Below, piece by piece: positions 8,619-17,466 of a stretch of DNA of 64,000 nucleotides. The notes under the pieces were generated by a model. It ran no database searches and was not told where the DNA came from. It worked only from the letters and a program-made list of their open reading frames with translations. Numbering within the stretch: position 1 is the stretch's first letter; every line of letters starts with the position of its first letter. The stretch comes from Curtobacterium sp. MCBA15_009 (GTDB lineage Bacteria; Actinomycetota; Actinomycetes; Actinomycetales; Microbacteriaceae), in the NCBI RefSeq assembly GCF_001864895.1, contig NZ_MJGO01000023.1:227651-291650 (forward strand), read 5' to 3'. The position numbers and the translations under genes are program-made.

Positions 8619-10235
8619 CTACTTGCTCAGCGTGGCGTAGCGGAACTTGAACGAGGCGTCGAGCTGGAGCCCCTTGACGTCCTTGCTCGCGACCGCGACG
8701 GACTTGCCCTGCAGCAGGGGCAGCGTCGAGATCTGCGACGCCTCGCGCTCCTGGGCCTGCTCGATCAGGTCGGCACGCTTGTCCGGGTCGGACTCCGCCT
8801 GCTCCTTCGCGATGAGGTCCTGGATGACCGAGTCGTCGTAGTGGTTCTGGACGAAGTTCTCCTTGGTGAAGAACGGCGACAGGTAGTTGTCGGCGTCGGA
8901 GAAGTCGGGGAACCAGCCGAGCTGGTACTCCGGGTAGGCGTCCTTCGTGCGCTCCTGGGCGTAGGTCGTGTAGACCGTCGACTGGATGTTGACGGTGAAC
9001 AGGCCGGAGTCCTCGAGCTGGGTCTTCAGCAGTGCGTACTCGTCGTCCGACGCCGAGCCGTAGTGGTCGGGCGCGTACTGGATGTCGAGCTGCACCTTGC
9101 CGGTGACGCCCGCGTCGGCGAGGGTCTTCTTCGCCTTCGACACGTCCGGACCGCCGTCGCCGTCGCCGTACATGTCCTTGAACGGCTGGACCGCACCGGT
9201 GAGGCCGTCCGGCACCATCGAGTACAGCGGGGTGAAGGTGTCGTTGTAGACCTCCTTCGCCAGGGCGGCGCGGTCGACCACGTCAGCGGCGGCCTGGCGC
9301 ACGGCGAGGGCCTTCGCCTCGTCGGCGTCGTCCTGACCGGTGCCGAACGGCTGGGTCTTGAAGTTGAAGACCACGTAGCGGATCTCGCCGCCGGGGCCGT
9401 CCGTGACCGTGAGCTTGTCGTCCTTGCGCAGGTCCGAGATGTCGGTCGGCGTGAGCGAGCGGTACGCCACGTCGACGTCGCCCTTCTGCACGGCGAGCTT
9501 GAGGTCGGTCTCCTTCGTGAAGTAGTTGGCCGTCACCTCGTCGGTCTTCGCCTTGCCGAGCACGCCGTCGTACTTCGGGTTCACCTTGTACTGGATCAGC
9601 TGGTTCTCCTTGTAGGAGCTGATCTGGTACTGCCCGGCGAACGCCTTGCCCTTGACGATGTCGTCGGCGCTGGTGAGCTTCGTCGCGCTGAAGACGTCCT
9701 CGTCGACGATCGGGCCCGCGGGGCTCGAGAGCACCTGCGGCCAGGTCTGGTCGGCGTGGTCGAGGTTGAACACCACGGTCGTGTCGTCCGGGGTGTCGAT
9801 GCTCTTGAGGTTGGCCAGCAGCGACTGCGGGCCGTTCTCGTTGTTGATCTTCAACTCGCGGTCGAACGAGAACTTCACGTCGCTCGAGGTGAGCTTGTTG
9901 CCGTTCGCGAACTCGAGCCCGTCCTTGAGGGTGACCTCGTACGTGGTCGGGTTCGTGAACTCCGCCTTCGTGGCGATGTCGGGCTCGACGTCCGGGCTGC
10001 CCACCGGGGTGTTCATCAGGAACGGGAAGACCTGGTTCTGCACGGCGAAGGAGCCGTTGTCGTAGGAACCCGCCGGGTCGAGGGACGTGATCTTGTCCGT
10101 CGTCCCGATGCTCAGGCCGTTCAGTTCGGTGTCACTCACGCTGCTGCTCGCGCAGCCGGTGAGCACCAGCGCCGTCGCTGCTGCACCGGCGCCGAGCGCG
10201 ATGCCGCGCTTGCCCCACTTGGTCACGGATGCCAT
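8619..10235 (-). CDS. Peptide-binding lipoprotein of the ABC importer (SBP family 5)
   Basis: The 538-residue product starts with a Lys/Arg-containing signal peptide and a lipobox LTGC with Cys28 as the lipidation site. The mature part has the family 5 extracellular solute-binding fold, for example DGLEFANGNKLTSSDVKFSFDR-like text around residues 105-130 (the usual ...LTAEDV... region). It is the first gene of the transporter operon and should deliver peptides to the DppBC-like permeases. Its upstream 1 kb is gene-free and repeat-rich. Ligand specificity cannot be told from sequence alone. Confidence 0.92.
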   Translation of the reverse strand: MASVTKWGKRGIALGAGAAATALVLTGCASSSVSDTELNGLSIGTTDKITSLDPAGSYDNGSFAVQNQVFPFLMNTPVGSPDVEPDIATKAEFTNPTTYEVTLKDGLEFANGNKLTSSDVKFSFDRELKINNENGPQSLLANLKSIDTPDDTTVVFNLDHADQTWPQVLSSPAGPIVDEDVFSATKLTSADDIVKGKAFAGQYQISSYKENQLIQYKVNPKYDGVLGKAKTDEVTANYFTKETDLKLAVQKGDVDVAYRSLTPTDISDLRKDDKLTVTDGPGGEIRYVVFNFKTQPFGTGQDDADEAKALAVRQAAADVVDRAALAKEVYNDTFTPLYSMVPDGLTGAVQPFKDMYGDGDGGPDVSKAKKTLADAGVTGKVQLDIQYAPDHYGSASDDEYALLKTQLEDSGLFTVNIQSTVYTTYAQERTKDAYPEYQLGWFPDFSDADNYLSPFFTKENFVQNHYDDSVIQDLIAKEQAESDPDKRADLIEQAQEREASQISTLPLLQGKSVAVASKDVKGLQLDASFKFRYATLSK

Positions 10236-10360
10236 GTCCGCTGCCTCTCTGGTCGTGATTGCAAGGGTCCTGGGCCGGGGGTGGATCGTCTGTGTGGCCG
10301 ACCAGGAACGCTCATTGGTATCACCCTGTCACGGAACCGACCGAACCGAGGGCCGATTGT

Positions 10361-10374
10361 TTACACCGCTGTAA
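10361..10374. promoter_or_regulatory. TTACA-N4-TGTAA dyad upstream of the binding-protein gene
   Basis: A perfect 5+4+5 inverted repeat sits in a locally A+T-richer patch about 125 bases upstream of the peptide-binding lipoprotein start. It resembles a small regulator's operator. No -35/-10 pair was convincing nearby, so this is a candidate only. Confidence 0.35.
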
Positions 10375-10479
10375 CGCACGCTCCTGTCGTGTGGTGCATG
10401 ATTCCGCCGTTCCCGAGCGGCGTGTCACGCACGAAGGTTGCGTCGTGCAACTGCGCGCTCTCCCCGTCGCCGCGCGGCT

Positions 10480-11240
10480 GTCGCCGGCGCTCGGGGTCGC
10501 ACGAAGTGCCGCCCCGACGCTCCTGCGTCGGCGCGCCAGCGCCCGAGGTCGCACGAAGTGCCGCCCCGCCGCTCCCCGAGCAGCTGATCGTGCGACCGCG
10601 ACGCCCCGCACGCGGCGCGCTGTGCGACCTCGGCGCGCGGGCAGTCCGGGCGCTCGGGCGCTCCTGCTCCGAGGTCCCGAAGTTCCAGCACCTCGGCGGG
10701 AGCCCTCGCCCGCCGAGGTCGCACTCCGCCCCGGTACCGCCACCGGTTCCCGTTACGGAGTGCGACCTCACCCGGCCGGGAGGCCCGCCCCCGCCCATCA
10801 CGTCGGTCCTCGACGGCCAACAGGTCGCGGCCACCCCCGCCGAGCGCACGAGACGATCTCCGCGCGTTGTGCGGAGTTTGCCGAGGCGTGCGTCCTCGGC
10901 TGACCGGCGACCGGTGGACCGCACGTCTCGACCTGCCGACGGCGCACGGCGACCCGGCCCCGGAGATGAGCAGATCCGGCGAGCACGGCGCATCGCACGC
11001 TGCGTCTTACGCGACCTCGGCGCGCGGGCCGGTGGGGCACTTCCCCTGCCCCCGGTCCGGTGTCGGAGCGCCGCAGCGCGGGCAGCGCAGGCGCCCGAGG
11101 TCGCACGACGTGCCGCCCCGATGCCCCCGCAGCAGCCGATCCAGCAACCACGGCGCACCGCACGCGGCGGGTTGCGCGACCCCGGCGCACGGGCCGGGCG
11201 CCGGCGGCAGCGGTACCGGCGCGCAGGCCGCCAGCGGCCC
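10480..11240. repeat. Diverged intergenic repeat block between dnaG and the peptide importer
   Basis: No gene is supported in 10236-11252. The block contains two recognisable copies of a roughly 100-base element (10541-10640 and 11094-11193). A third copy matching mainly its second half is at 10967-11035, with partial copies near 10494 and 10671. The element opens with CCGAGGTCGCACGAAGTGCC and ends with a near-complement, GTGCGACCTCGG. In the 10543 copy the 12-base arms 10543-10554 and 10622-10633 are perfectly complementary. A separate unit has perfect 14-base arms (10715-10728 and 10756-10769). The open frames here encode Arg-rich, repetitive products and look non-coding. Confidence 0.7.
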
Positions 11241-11252
11241 CCGCAGCGGGTG

Positions 11253-13169
11253 CTAGGACGCCTCGGAGTCGGCGCGGAGCCGCATGCGCTGGGCGTCGAT
11301 GTCGACGAGCTGCCGCTGGAGTTCGGCACGTCGGTCGGCCTGCTGGTGCGGGTCGGTGCGCTGGAGCTGCCCGAGCAGGGACGCCTTGCGGGCGAGCAGG
11401 TCGCGCTCGACCAGGGCCACGACGATGCTCCGGCAGTAGGCCGCCAGGTCCTCGTCGTTGCGCGCCGGGATCGGGGCGAGGGCGAGTTCGTGGGTCAGCG
11501 TCCGCAGCGGCGCCGGCACGTCGGCGAGCAACCGGTCGAGCCAGTCCCCCGCGGTGATGACGTCCGAGTTGGCGACGACGGCGTCCCGCACGACGGCGAG
11601 CATCGGCGTCGAGAACGTGGCCGAGGCGGCGAGTCCGAGCAGCGTCGCCCCGACGGAGACCGGCTGCTGCACCATCGCCATGACGGCGTCGCGTTCCATC
11701 CGGCTGATGGGGTCGTTGGGCAGCGACCGGATCCCTGCGACCGGCTCGTCGACCGGGCCGGCCGCCTCGCCACCGTGACCGGACCCGCGGTCGTGCCCCG
11801 GGCCTCCGTTGCGGTCGTCCGTGCCGGACCCGGTGCGACGCCTGGCGGTCTCGACCGACCGGCGGACCTCGGCCATCTCCATGCCGAGCCAGCCGGCGAG
11901 CTCACGGACGTACCCCTGGGTGAGCGACCGGTCGCGGATGCCGGCGAGCACGGGCGCCGCGGCGCGCAGGGCGCTGACGCGACCCTCGACGGTCTCGAGG
12001 TCGTGGCCGTCGAGCGTGCGACGGATCATGAACTCGAACATCGGGCGCTTGTTCGTGACGAGCCGGCGGATGGCGTCGTCACCGCGGGCGAGCCGGAGGT
12101 CGCACGGGTCGAGCCCGCCCGGGGCGACGGCGACGAAGGTCTGCGCGGCGAAGCGCTGCTCCTCGGCGAAGGCGCGCGAGGCGGCGCGCTGCCCGGCCTC
12201 GTCCGGGTCGAACGTGAACACGACTTCGCCGTTGGCGTTCGGGTCGGCGCCGGCCAGGTCGCCGAGCATCGGGCGGAGCACCTTGATGTGGTCGACGCCG
12301 AAGGACGTGCCGCACGTGGCCACCGCGGTGGTGACGCCGGCGACGTGGCACGCCATGACGTCGGTGTAGCCCTCGACGATGACGACCTGCTTCTGCTTCG
12401 CGATGTCGCGGCGGGCGAGGTCGAGTCCGTAGAGCACCTGGCTCTTGTGGTAGATCGGGGTCTCGGGCGTGTTGAGGTACTTCGGGCCCTTGTCGTCCTC
12501 GAGCAGGCGGCGCGCGCCGAACCCGATCGTCGCCCCGGTGACGTCGCGGATGGGCCACATCAGTCGCCCGCGGAACCGGTCGTACGGCGAGCGGTCGCCC
12601 TGGCTGACGAGCCCGGCGGACACGAGCTCCTCCATCGTGAAGCCCCGCCCCCGCAGGTGGTCCTTGAGCATGTCGAACGACTTGGGCGCGAAGCCGACGC
12701 CGAAGTGCTGCGCGGCCGAGGGGTCGAAGCCGCGCTCCCCCAGGAACCGGCGGGCCGGTTCGGCGGCGGCCGTCGTGAGCTGGGACGTGTAGTACTCGAG
12801 CGCCGCCTCGTTCGCGGCGATGAGCCGGGCACGCGTGTTGTAGTCGGTGCGCGGCCCGTCGCCCTCTTCGTAGTGCAGCGTGAAGCCGATCTTCGCCGCC
12901 ATGCGCTCGACCGCCTCGGCGAAGGTGGTGTGGTCCTGCGCCATGATGAAGCTGAAGACGTCGCCGTCCTCACCGCAACCGAAGCAGTGGTACCGACCGA
13001 CCTGGGGCCGCACGTGGAACGAGGGCGACCGTTCGTCGTGGAAGGGGCAGAGGCCCTTCATCGACCCGACGCCGGCGTTCTTCAGCGTGACGTAGTCGCC
13101 GACGACGTCGGCGATGTTGACACGCGAGCGGACCTCGTCGATGTCGTTCCGCGCGATCCTGCCAGCCAC
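11253..13169 (-). CDS. dnaG: DNA primase
   Basis: The 638-residue protein makes RNA primers for replication. The N-terminal CHC2 zinc finger is complete (C41, H44, C62, C65). The catalytic core has the TOPRIM glutamate motif EGYTD at 266-270 and the acidic pair in FDPDEAG at about 321-327. A Gly/Asp/His-rich low-complexity linker at about 455-480 separates the core from a C-terminal helicase-binding region. The start is GTG. It follows dgt after a short gap made of 35-base tandem repeats, in the conserved actinobacterial order dusB-dgt-dnaG. Confidence 0.97.
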   Translation of the reverse strand: MAGRIARNDIDEVRSRVNIADVVGDYVTLKNAGVGSMKGLCPFHDERSPSFHVRPQVGRYHCFGCGEDGDVFSFIMAQDHTTFAEAVERMAAKIGFTLHYEEGDGPRTDYNTRARLIAANEAALEYYTSQLTTAAAEPARRFLGERGFDPSAAQHFGVGFAPKSFDMLKDHLRGRGFTMEELVSAGLVSQGDRSPYDRFRGRLMWPIRDVTGATIGFGARRLLEDDKGPKYLNTPETPIYHKSQVLYGLDLARRDIAKQKQVVIVEGYTDVMACHVAGVTTAVATCGTSFGVDHIKVLRPMLGDLAGADPNANGEVVFTFDPDEAGQRAASRAFAEEQRFAAQTFVAVAPGGLDPCDLRLARGDDAIRRLVTNKRPMFEFMIRRTLDGHDLETVEGRVSALRAAAPVLAGIRDRSLTQGYVRELAGWLGMEMAEVRRSVETARRRTGSGTDDRNGGPGHDRGSGHGGEAAGPVDEPVAGIRSLPNDPISRMERDAVMAMVQQPVSVGATLLGLAASATFSTPMLAVVRDAVVANSDVITAGDWLDRLLADVPAPLRTLTHELALAPIPARNDEDLAAYCRSIVVALVERDLLARKASLLGQLQRTDPHQQADRRAELQRQLVDIDAQRMRLRADSEAS

Positions 13170-13203
13170 CCCTCGATCCTAGTTCCTGGAACCGACCTCG
13201 ACC

Positions 13204-13308
13204 GACCGGCGTCGACACCGACCGCGCCGACGGGCGCCGACCCGCGTCGACACCGAGCGCGCCGACGGGCGCCGACCGGCGTCGACGCGGACCGCGCCGA
13301 CGGCCGCC
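13204..13308. repeat. Three 35-base tandem repeats between dgt and dnaG
   Basis: Three consecutive 35-base units (13204-13238, 13239-13273, 13274-13308) share the pattern GACCSGCGTCGACRC then GACCGCGCCGACGGSCGCC with few differences; a fourth starts and breaks off. They fill most of the 145-base gap between the two genes. Confidence 0.85.
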
Positions 13309-13314
13309 GACCGC

Positions 13315-14595
13315 TCACACCGGGATGTGGACGGTCTCCCGCTCGCCGACGACCAGCCGTCGGTGCCACGCGATCGCGCCCTGGTCGGTCAGGCTCGCCA
13401 CCTGGTCGACCACGGCGCGGAGCCGCCCGGCGTCGTCGCCGGCCGCACGCCAGTCGGCGGCGAAGCCCGGCTCGAGGGCTGCGTCGCCCGAGGCCGCCAG
13501 CGCGTCGAGGAGCTCGGTGAGCACCCGCCGCTGGTCCTCGTACACGGGCTGGCGGTCGCCGTGGGTCATGACGAAGGCCGCGACGATGCCCTTGAGCACC
13601 GCGATCTCGCCGATGATCTCCGGCGGGGTGACGACCGACGCGGCGAACCGGACGAGCGAGCCCGAGGCGTAGGCGGCCCGCGTCGCCGCGGTCGCCGTCC
13701 GGGCGAAGCGGCCGATGAGCTGCGACGTCAGGTTCTTCAGACGCGCGGCGTCACGACGGGACCCGTCGTACGCGGTCATCCAGAGCGGAAGCGCGCGCAG
13801 CCGGTCGAAAGCCTCGAGCAGCTCGTCACGGCTCAGGTCGTCGCCGACCCACGCGTGCATGGCGCTCACGATGTCGTTTTCGCCGACCCGGTCGCCCAGG
13901 GCGGCGACGTCGATGAACCCGGCGACGACGGCGTCCTCGAAGTCGTGCACCGAGTACGCGATGTCGTCGGACAGGTCCATGACCTGCGCCTCGATGCACC
14001 GCTGCCGGCGGGGTGCCCCGGCGCGGAGCCACGCGAAGGCGTCGTGGTCGTCGTCGTAGAAGCCGAACTTCGTCCGACCCGACGACGACTCCGACACGCC
14101 CTGCGAGGCCGGCCACGGGTACTTGCAGCTGGCGTCGAGCGACGCGCGCGTCAGGTTGAGCCCGTAGGCCTGCCCGTCGTCGCCGTAGACCTTCGGCTCG
14201 AGCCGGGTGAGCAGCCGGAGGGTCTGGGCGTTCCCCTCGAAGCCGCCGATGCCGGCCGCCCACGCGTTGACGGCGGTCTCGCCGTTGTGGCCGAACGGCG
14301 GGTGGCCGATGTCGTGCGCCAGGCAGGCCGTGTCCACCACGTCGGGGTCGAGGCCGAGCGAGTCGGCGAGCTCGCGGCCGACCTGCGCGACCTCGAGCGA
14401 GTGCGTCAGCCGGTTGCGGGCGAAGTCGAGGCCGGCCGTCGGGCTGAGCACCTGCGTCTTGGCGGCCAGGCGCCGGAGCGCGCTGGAGTGCAGCAGCCGG
14501 GCACGGTCGCGTGCGAAGTCGGACCGGCGGTTGCCGTGCTGTTCGGGCAGCCAGCGCTCGGCGTCGGCCGGCCCGTACGAGGCGAAGGCGCTCAT
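13315..14595 (-). CDS. dgt: Deoxyguanosinetriphosphate triphosphohydrolase-like protein (HD domain)
   Basis: The 426-residue enzyme is predicted to hydrolyse dNTPs to nucleoside and triphosphate. The HD-domain metal ligands are visible: H65 in NRLTHSLE, H94-D95 in LAHDIGHPP, and H103 in FGHNGE. The length suits the Dgt type-2 family common in actinobacteria. The ATG overlaps the TGA of the dus gene (ATGA), so the two are coupled. Control of the dNTP pool next to primase makes functional sense, although the pairing may simply be conserved synteny. Confidence 0.93.
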   Translation of the reverse strand: MSAFASYGPADAERWLPEQHGNRRSDFARDRARLLHSSALRRLAAKTQVLSPTAGLDFARNRLTHSLEVAQVGRELADSLGLDPDVVDTACLAHDIGHPPFGHNGETAVNAWAAGIGGFEGNAQTLRLLTRLEPKVYGDDGQAYGLNLTRASLDASCKYPWPASQGVSESSSGRTKFGFYDDDHDAFAWLRAGAPRRQRCIEAQVMDLSDDIAYSVHDFEDAVVAGFIDVAALGDRVGENDIVSAMHAWVGDDLSRDELLEAFDRLRALPLWMTAYDGSRRDAARLKNLTSQLIGRFARTATAATRAAYASGSLVRFAASVVTPPEIIGEIAVLKGIVAAFVMTHGDRQPVYEDQRRVLTELLDALAASGDAALEPGFAADWRAAGDDAGRLRAVVDQVASLTDQGAIAWHRRLVVGERETVHIPV

Positions 14596-15755
14596 CCGCC
14601 GCTGTGGTGCAGCTCGGCGGCGGCGAGGACCTTGCGGAACTCGGCGTCGACGTCGCGGCTCTCGAGCCAGCGGTCCGGCAGGGCGGTGCGCTTCGGGTGT
14701 CCGGCGCGGCCGCGGGGCCCCTCGGCGTCGGCGCCCGGGTACGGCGCGTCGTGGTCGAGCTGCCCGAGCAGGTCGTCGATCTCCTGCAGGCTCGAGGCCA
14801 TCGCCAGGGCGGACCGGACGTCGCTGCCGATCGGGTACCCCTTGAAGTACCACGCCACGTGCTTGCGGACGTCGCGGCAGCCGTGCTCCTCGGACCCGAA
14901 GAACTCGACGAGCAGCTCGGCGTGCCGACGGAAGCCGACCGCGACCTCGCCCAGGGAGGGCATGTAGCGCAGCCCCTCGCCCCGGAACGCCGCGGCCAGG
15001 TCGCCGAACAGCCACGGGCGGCCCAGGCAGCCGCGGCCGACGACCACGCCGTCGGCGCCGGTCTCCTGGACCATCCGGACGGCGTCGGCGGCGGACCAGA
15101 TGTCGCCGTTGCCGAGGACCGGGATGTCGGTGACGGTCTCCTTCAGGGTCGCGATCGCCGACCAGTCGGCCTGCCCGGAGTAGTGCTCGTTCGCGGTGCG
15201 GGCGTGCAGCGAGACCGCGGCGACACCGGCGTCGCGCGCGATGCGGGCGGCGTCGAGGTAGGTCAGGTGGTCCTCGTCGATGCCCTTGCGCATCTTCACG
15301 GTGACCGGGACGTCACCGGCAGCGCGGACGGTCTTGGTGACGAGCTCCTTGAACAGCTCGGTCTTCCAGGGCAGGGCCGCGCCGCCGCCCTTCCGGGTGA
15401 CCTTGGGCACCGGGCACCCGAAGTTCAGGTCGATGTGGTCGGCACGGTCCTCGCCCACCAGGATCGTGGCGGCCTCGGCCACGGTGTTCGGCTCGACACC
15501 GTACAGCTGGATCGACCGCGGCGTCTCGGACTCGTGGTGCTGGATGAGCTGCATCGACACGGGCGTCCGTTCGACGAGCGCCCGCGAGGTGATCATCTCG
15601 CACACGTAGAGCCCGGCGCCGTACTCGCGGCAGAGCCGGCGGTAGGCCATGTTCGTGATCCCCGCCATCGGCGCGAGCACGACCGGGACGTCGACCTCGA
15701 TCGGGCCGATGCGCAGGGGGCCGCCGATGCGCGCGGGTGCTTGTGTGATCGTCAT
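14592..15755 (-). CDS. dusB: tRNA-dihydrouridine synthase
   Basis: The 387-residue flavoenzyme reduces uridines in the tRNA D-loop. The N-terminal TIM barrel begins with the motif VLAPMAGITNMAYR (residues 26-39). The catalytic Cys is C114 in NFGCPVPKV, and FMN-phosphate-binding sequence VVVGRGCLGRPWLF lies near residue 245. Overall similarity is to the DusB/Nifr3 group. It heads a three-gene unit with dgt and dnaG. It is divergent from the YbaK-like gene, with only 47 bases between the start codons. Confidence 0.94.
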   Translation of the reverse strand: MTITQAPARIGGPLRIGPIEVDVPVVLAPMAGITNMAYRRLCREYGAGLYVCEMITSRALVERTPVSMQLIQHHESETPRSIQLYGVEPNTVAEAATILVGEDRADHIDLNFGCPVPKVTRKGGGAALPWKTELFKELVTKTVRAAGDVPVTVKMRKGIDEDHLTYLDAARIARDAGVAAVSLHARTANEHYSGQADWSAIATLKETVTDIPVLGNGDIWSAADAVRMVQETGADGVVVGRGCLGRPWLFGDLAAAFRGEGLRYMPSLGEVAVGFRRHAELLVEFFGSEEHGCRDVRKHVAWYFKGYPIGSDVRSALAMASSLQEIDDLLGQLDHDAPYPGADAEGPRGRAGHPKRTALPDRWLESRDVDAEFRKVLAAAELHHSGG

Positions 15756-15802
15756 ACCTGTCCCATCCTCCCACGTCGGTGCTCGCCGGTAGCGTTCTCC
15801 AC

Positions 15803-16288
15803 ATGACGAGCGACGCCATCTCCCGGTTCGACGCCGACGCCCGGGCCCGCGGCCTGGCGGTCGAGGTCGTCGAGCGCCCGGCCGCCGACTCCCTGCACGG
15901 AGCCGCCGAGCTGCTCGGCATCGAGCCCGGCGACATCGTGAAGACCCTCGTCGTGAAGCGGCACGACGGCGGCTACCTGCTCGCGCTCGTGCCCGGTGGC
16001 CGCAGCATCGCCTGGAAGAAGCTCCGCACGGTCGTCGGCGTCAACAAGCTGTCGATGCCCGACGCCGCCACCGCGCTCGAGGCATCCGGCTACGAACGCG
16101 GCACGATCACGCCGATCGGTGCCACAGGCGACCTGCCGGTGTACGCCGACGAGCGCGTCCTCGGCCGCCGGGTCGCCCTCGGGGCCGGACGCCACGGTGC
16201 GAGCGCCTTCGTCGACGCCGACGCCCTCGTCGCCGCCTACGGCGCGACGGTCGCCGACATCACCGACGAGGAACCCCAGCGCGGCTGA
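15803..16288 (+). CDS. YbaK/EbsC-family aminoacyl-tRNA deacylase
   Basis: The 161-residue protein matches the YbaK/ProX editing-domain family, which hydrolyses Cys-tRNA(Pro) or similar misacylated tRNAs. The conserved lysine lies in DIVKTLVVKR (about residues 43-52), with the GGRSIAWKKLR and VGVNKLSM regions following as expected. I chose the ATG at 15803; an in-frame GTG at 15779 would add eight residues but has no better ribosome-binding site. Specificity for Cys-tRNA(Pro) is inferred from the family. Confidence 0.9.
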   Translation: MTSDAISRFDADARARGLAVEVVERPAADSLHGAAELLGIEPGDIVKTLVVKRHDGGYLLALVPGGRSIAWKKLRTVVGVNKLSMPDAATALEASGYERGTITPIGATGDLPVYADERVLGRRVALGAGRHGASAFVDADALVAAYGATVADITDEEPQRG

Positions 16289-16326
16289 CCAGTCCCGGCA
16301 CCCGACCGGACGCGCCCCCGCACCGC

Positions 16327-16489
16327 TGTCGCGCCCCGCAGGACCGGGGCACGACGACCGCGTCGGGGCGCAGTTCCGAGCGTGCCGCCGCGTGGGCGTC
16401 GCGCCAGGCAGGGCCGTCGCACGGCGCCCACCCCATCGCGCCCCCGTGCGGGCGTCGCGCCCGGCAGTGCCGGGGCGCGACGCCCGCAC
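16327..16489. repeat. Inverted-repeat cluster between convergent ybaK-like and dsbA-operon genes
   Basis: Gap 16289-16521 has no gene. It holds GGGCGTCGCGCC twice in direct orientation (16393, 16450) and GGCGCGACGCCC once inverted (16475). The last pair makes a 21-base palindrome-like structure (16446-16466 with 16468-16489) with one bulged C. Smaller GCGCCCC/GGGGCGC pairs lie at 16331-16371. The position suits a bidirectional terminator, but the repeats exceed what one terminator needs. Confidence 0.6.
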
Positions 16490-16521
16490 AGGGGCGCAGT
16501 CCGGGGGGCGCAGGCCGGACC

Positions 16522-16698
16522 TCAGTCCGGCACCTCGGTCCAGTCACCCTCAGCGCCTGGCACGAAGCACGAGTCACCCTCGCAGACGGGCGCACCGCCC
16601 GGCGTCACGAGTGTGAGCAGTGCGGGTTGCGCGGCCGCCGTCGCTCCGTCGGCCGGGAGGCCCGGCGCGGCACCCACGGACACCGTCGCGCCCGTCAC
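16522..16698 (-). CDS. Small Cys-pair protein coupled to the DsbA-family gene
   Basis: A 58-residue product starts at a GTG that overlaps the TGA of the oxidoreductase gene (GTGA), the same junction used by many neighbours here. It is Ala/Gly-rich and has two cysteines in VCEGDSCFVPG (residues 38-48). It has no obvious signal peptide or membrane segment. The spacing, coupling and paired cysteines suggest a redox partner or substrate of the oxidoreductase, but this is inference. Residues 13-17 (GLPAD) are encoded by a copy of the recurring 15-mer. I do not recognise a named family. Confidence 0.6.
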   Translation of the reverse strand: MTGATVSVGAAPGLPADGATAAAQPALLTLVTPGGAPVCEGDSCFVPGAEGDWTEVPD

Positions 16699-17429
16699 CG
16701 GGTCACCGCCGCGTCCGCGCTCGCGTCGTCCGCCGCACGCTCGGCCGCCGAGGCGACCTCGTCCGGGGTCGTCTCGCGCAGGGCGACCACCTGGTGGAGC
16801 ACCTGCTCGAACGCCGTCGGGTCCTGGGCGCCCGAGACGCCGTACTTGCCGTCGATGACGAAGAACGGCACGCCGTTGATGCCGAACGCCTGCGCCTGGG
16901 CCTGGTCGGCGCGGACGGCCGCGAGCTGCGCGTCGTCGCGGAGCGTGGCGAGGACCTCGTCGCGGTCGAGGCCGACCTCGGCGGCCAGGTCGGCGAGCGA
17001 GGCCTCTTGTCCGACGTGCTCACCCCGCTCGAAGTAGGCGGTGAACAGCCGCTCGACCATCTCGAGCTGCTTGCCGTGCTGCTTCGCGAGGTGGATGACC
17101 TGGTGCGCCTTCACCGTGTTGGTGTGGTGCATCGCCTCGAAGTCGTAGTCGAGTCCGACGCCGGCGGCGATCGCGCTGACCTGGTCGAGCATCTGCTGCG
17201 CCTGGTCGACGGGCATGCCCTTGTGTCCCGACAGGAACTCGGCCTCGGTCCCCTCGAAGTCGACGGGGGTGTCCGGGCTCAGCTCGAAGGAGTGGTACTC
17301 GACCTCGACGGGCCGCCCGTCCGACGAGGCGCCGAACGCGGCGACGCCGGCCTCGAACTTGCGCTTGCCGATGTAGCACCAGGGGCAGGCGATGTCCGAC
17401 CAGACATCGACCTTCACGGAGTCGTTCAT
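16695..17429 (-). CDS. DsbA-family oxidoreductase, FrnE-like
   Basis: The 244-residue thioredoxin-fold protein has the active-site motif CPWC at residues 15-18 and a helical insertion. A cis-Pro region, GVPFFVIDGKYGVSGAQ, lies at about residues 175-192. There is no signal peptide, so it acts in the cytoplasm, as FrnE-type proteins do (thiol-disulfide exchange or isomerase activity). It is followed by the coupled 58-residue Cys-pair protein. A strong inverted repeat separates it from glyS upstream. Confidence 0.92.
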   Translation of the reverse strand: MNDSVKVDVWSDIACPWCYIGKRKFEAGVAAFGASSDGRPVEVEYHSFELSPDTPVDFEGTEAEFLSGHKGMPVDQAQQMLDQVSAIAAGVGLDYDFEAMHHTNTVKAHQVIHLAKQHGKQLEMVERLFTAYFERGEHVGQEASLADLAAEVGLDRDEVLATLRDDAQLAAVRADQAQAQAFGINGVPFFVIDGKYGVSGAQDPTAFEQVLHQVVALRETTPDEVASAAERAADDASADAAVTR

Positions 17430-17466
17430 GCTGACCCCAACGCGCGGCGTGCGGGCGCATTCCCGC

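Noticed and set aside
10236..11252. Hidden gene in the 1-kb gap before the peptide importer
   Set aside because: All long frames are repeat-derived, Arg/Ala-rich and share the repeated segments in the translated text.
8841..13520. A 1,559-codon plus-strand open frame antisense to dnaG and the lipoprotein gene
   Set aside because: High-GC shadow: composition is extreme in Arg/Val/Glu, it has no recognisable domain and it covers known minus-strand genes.
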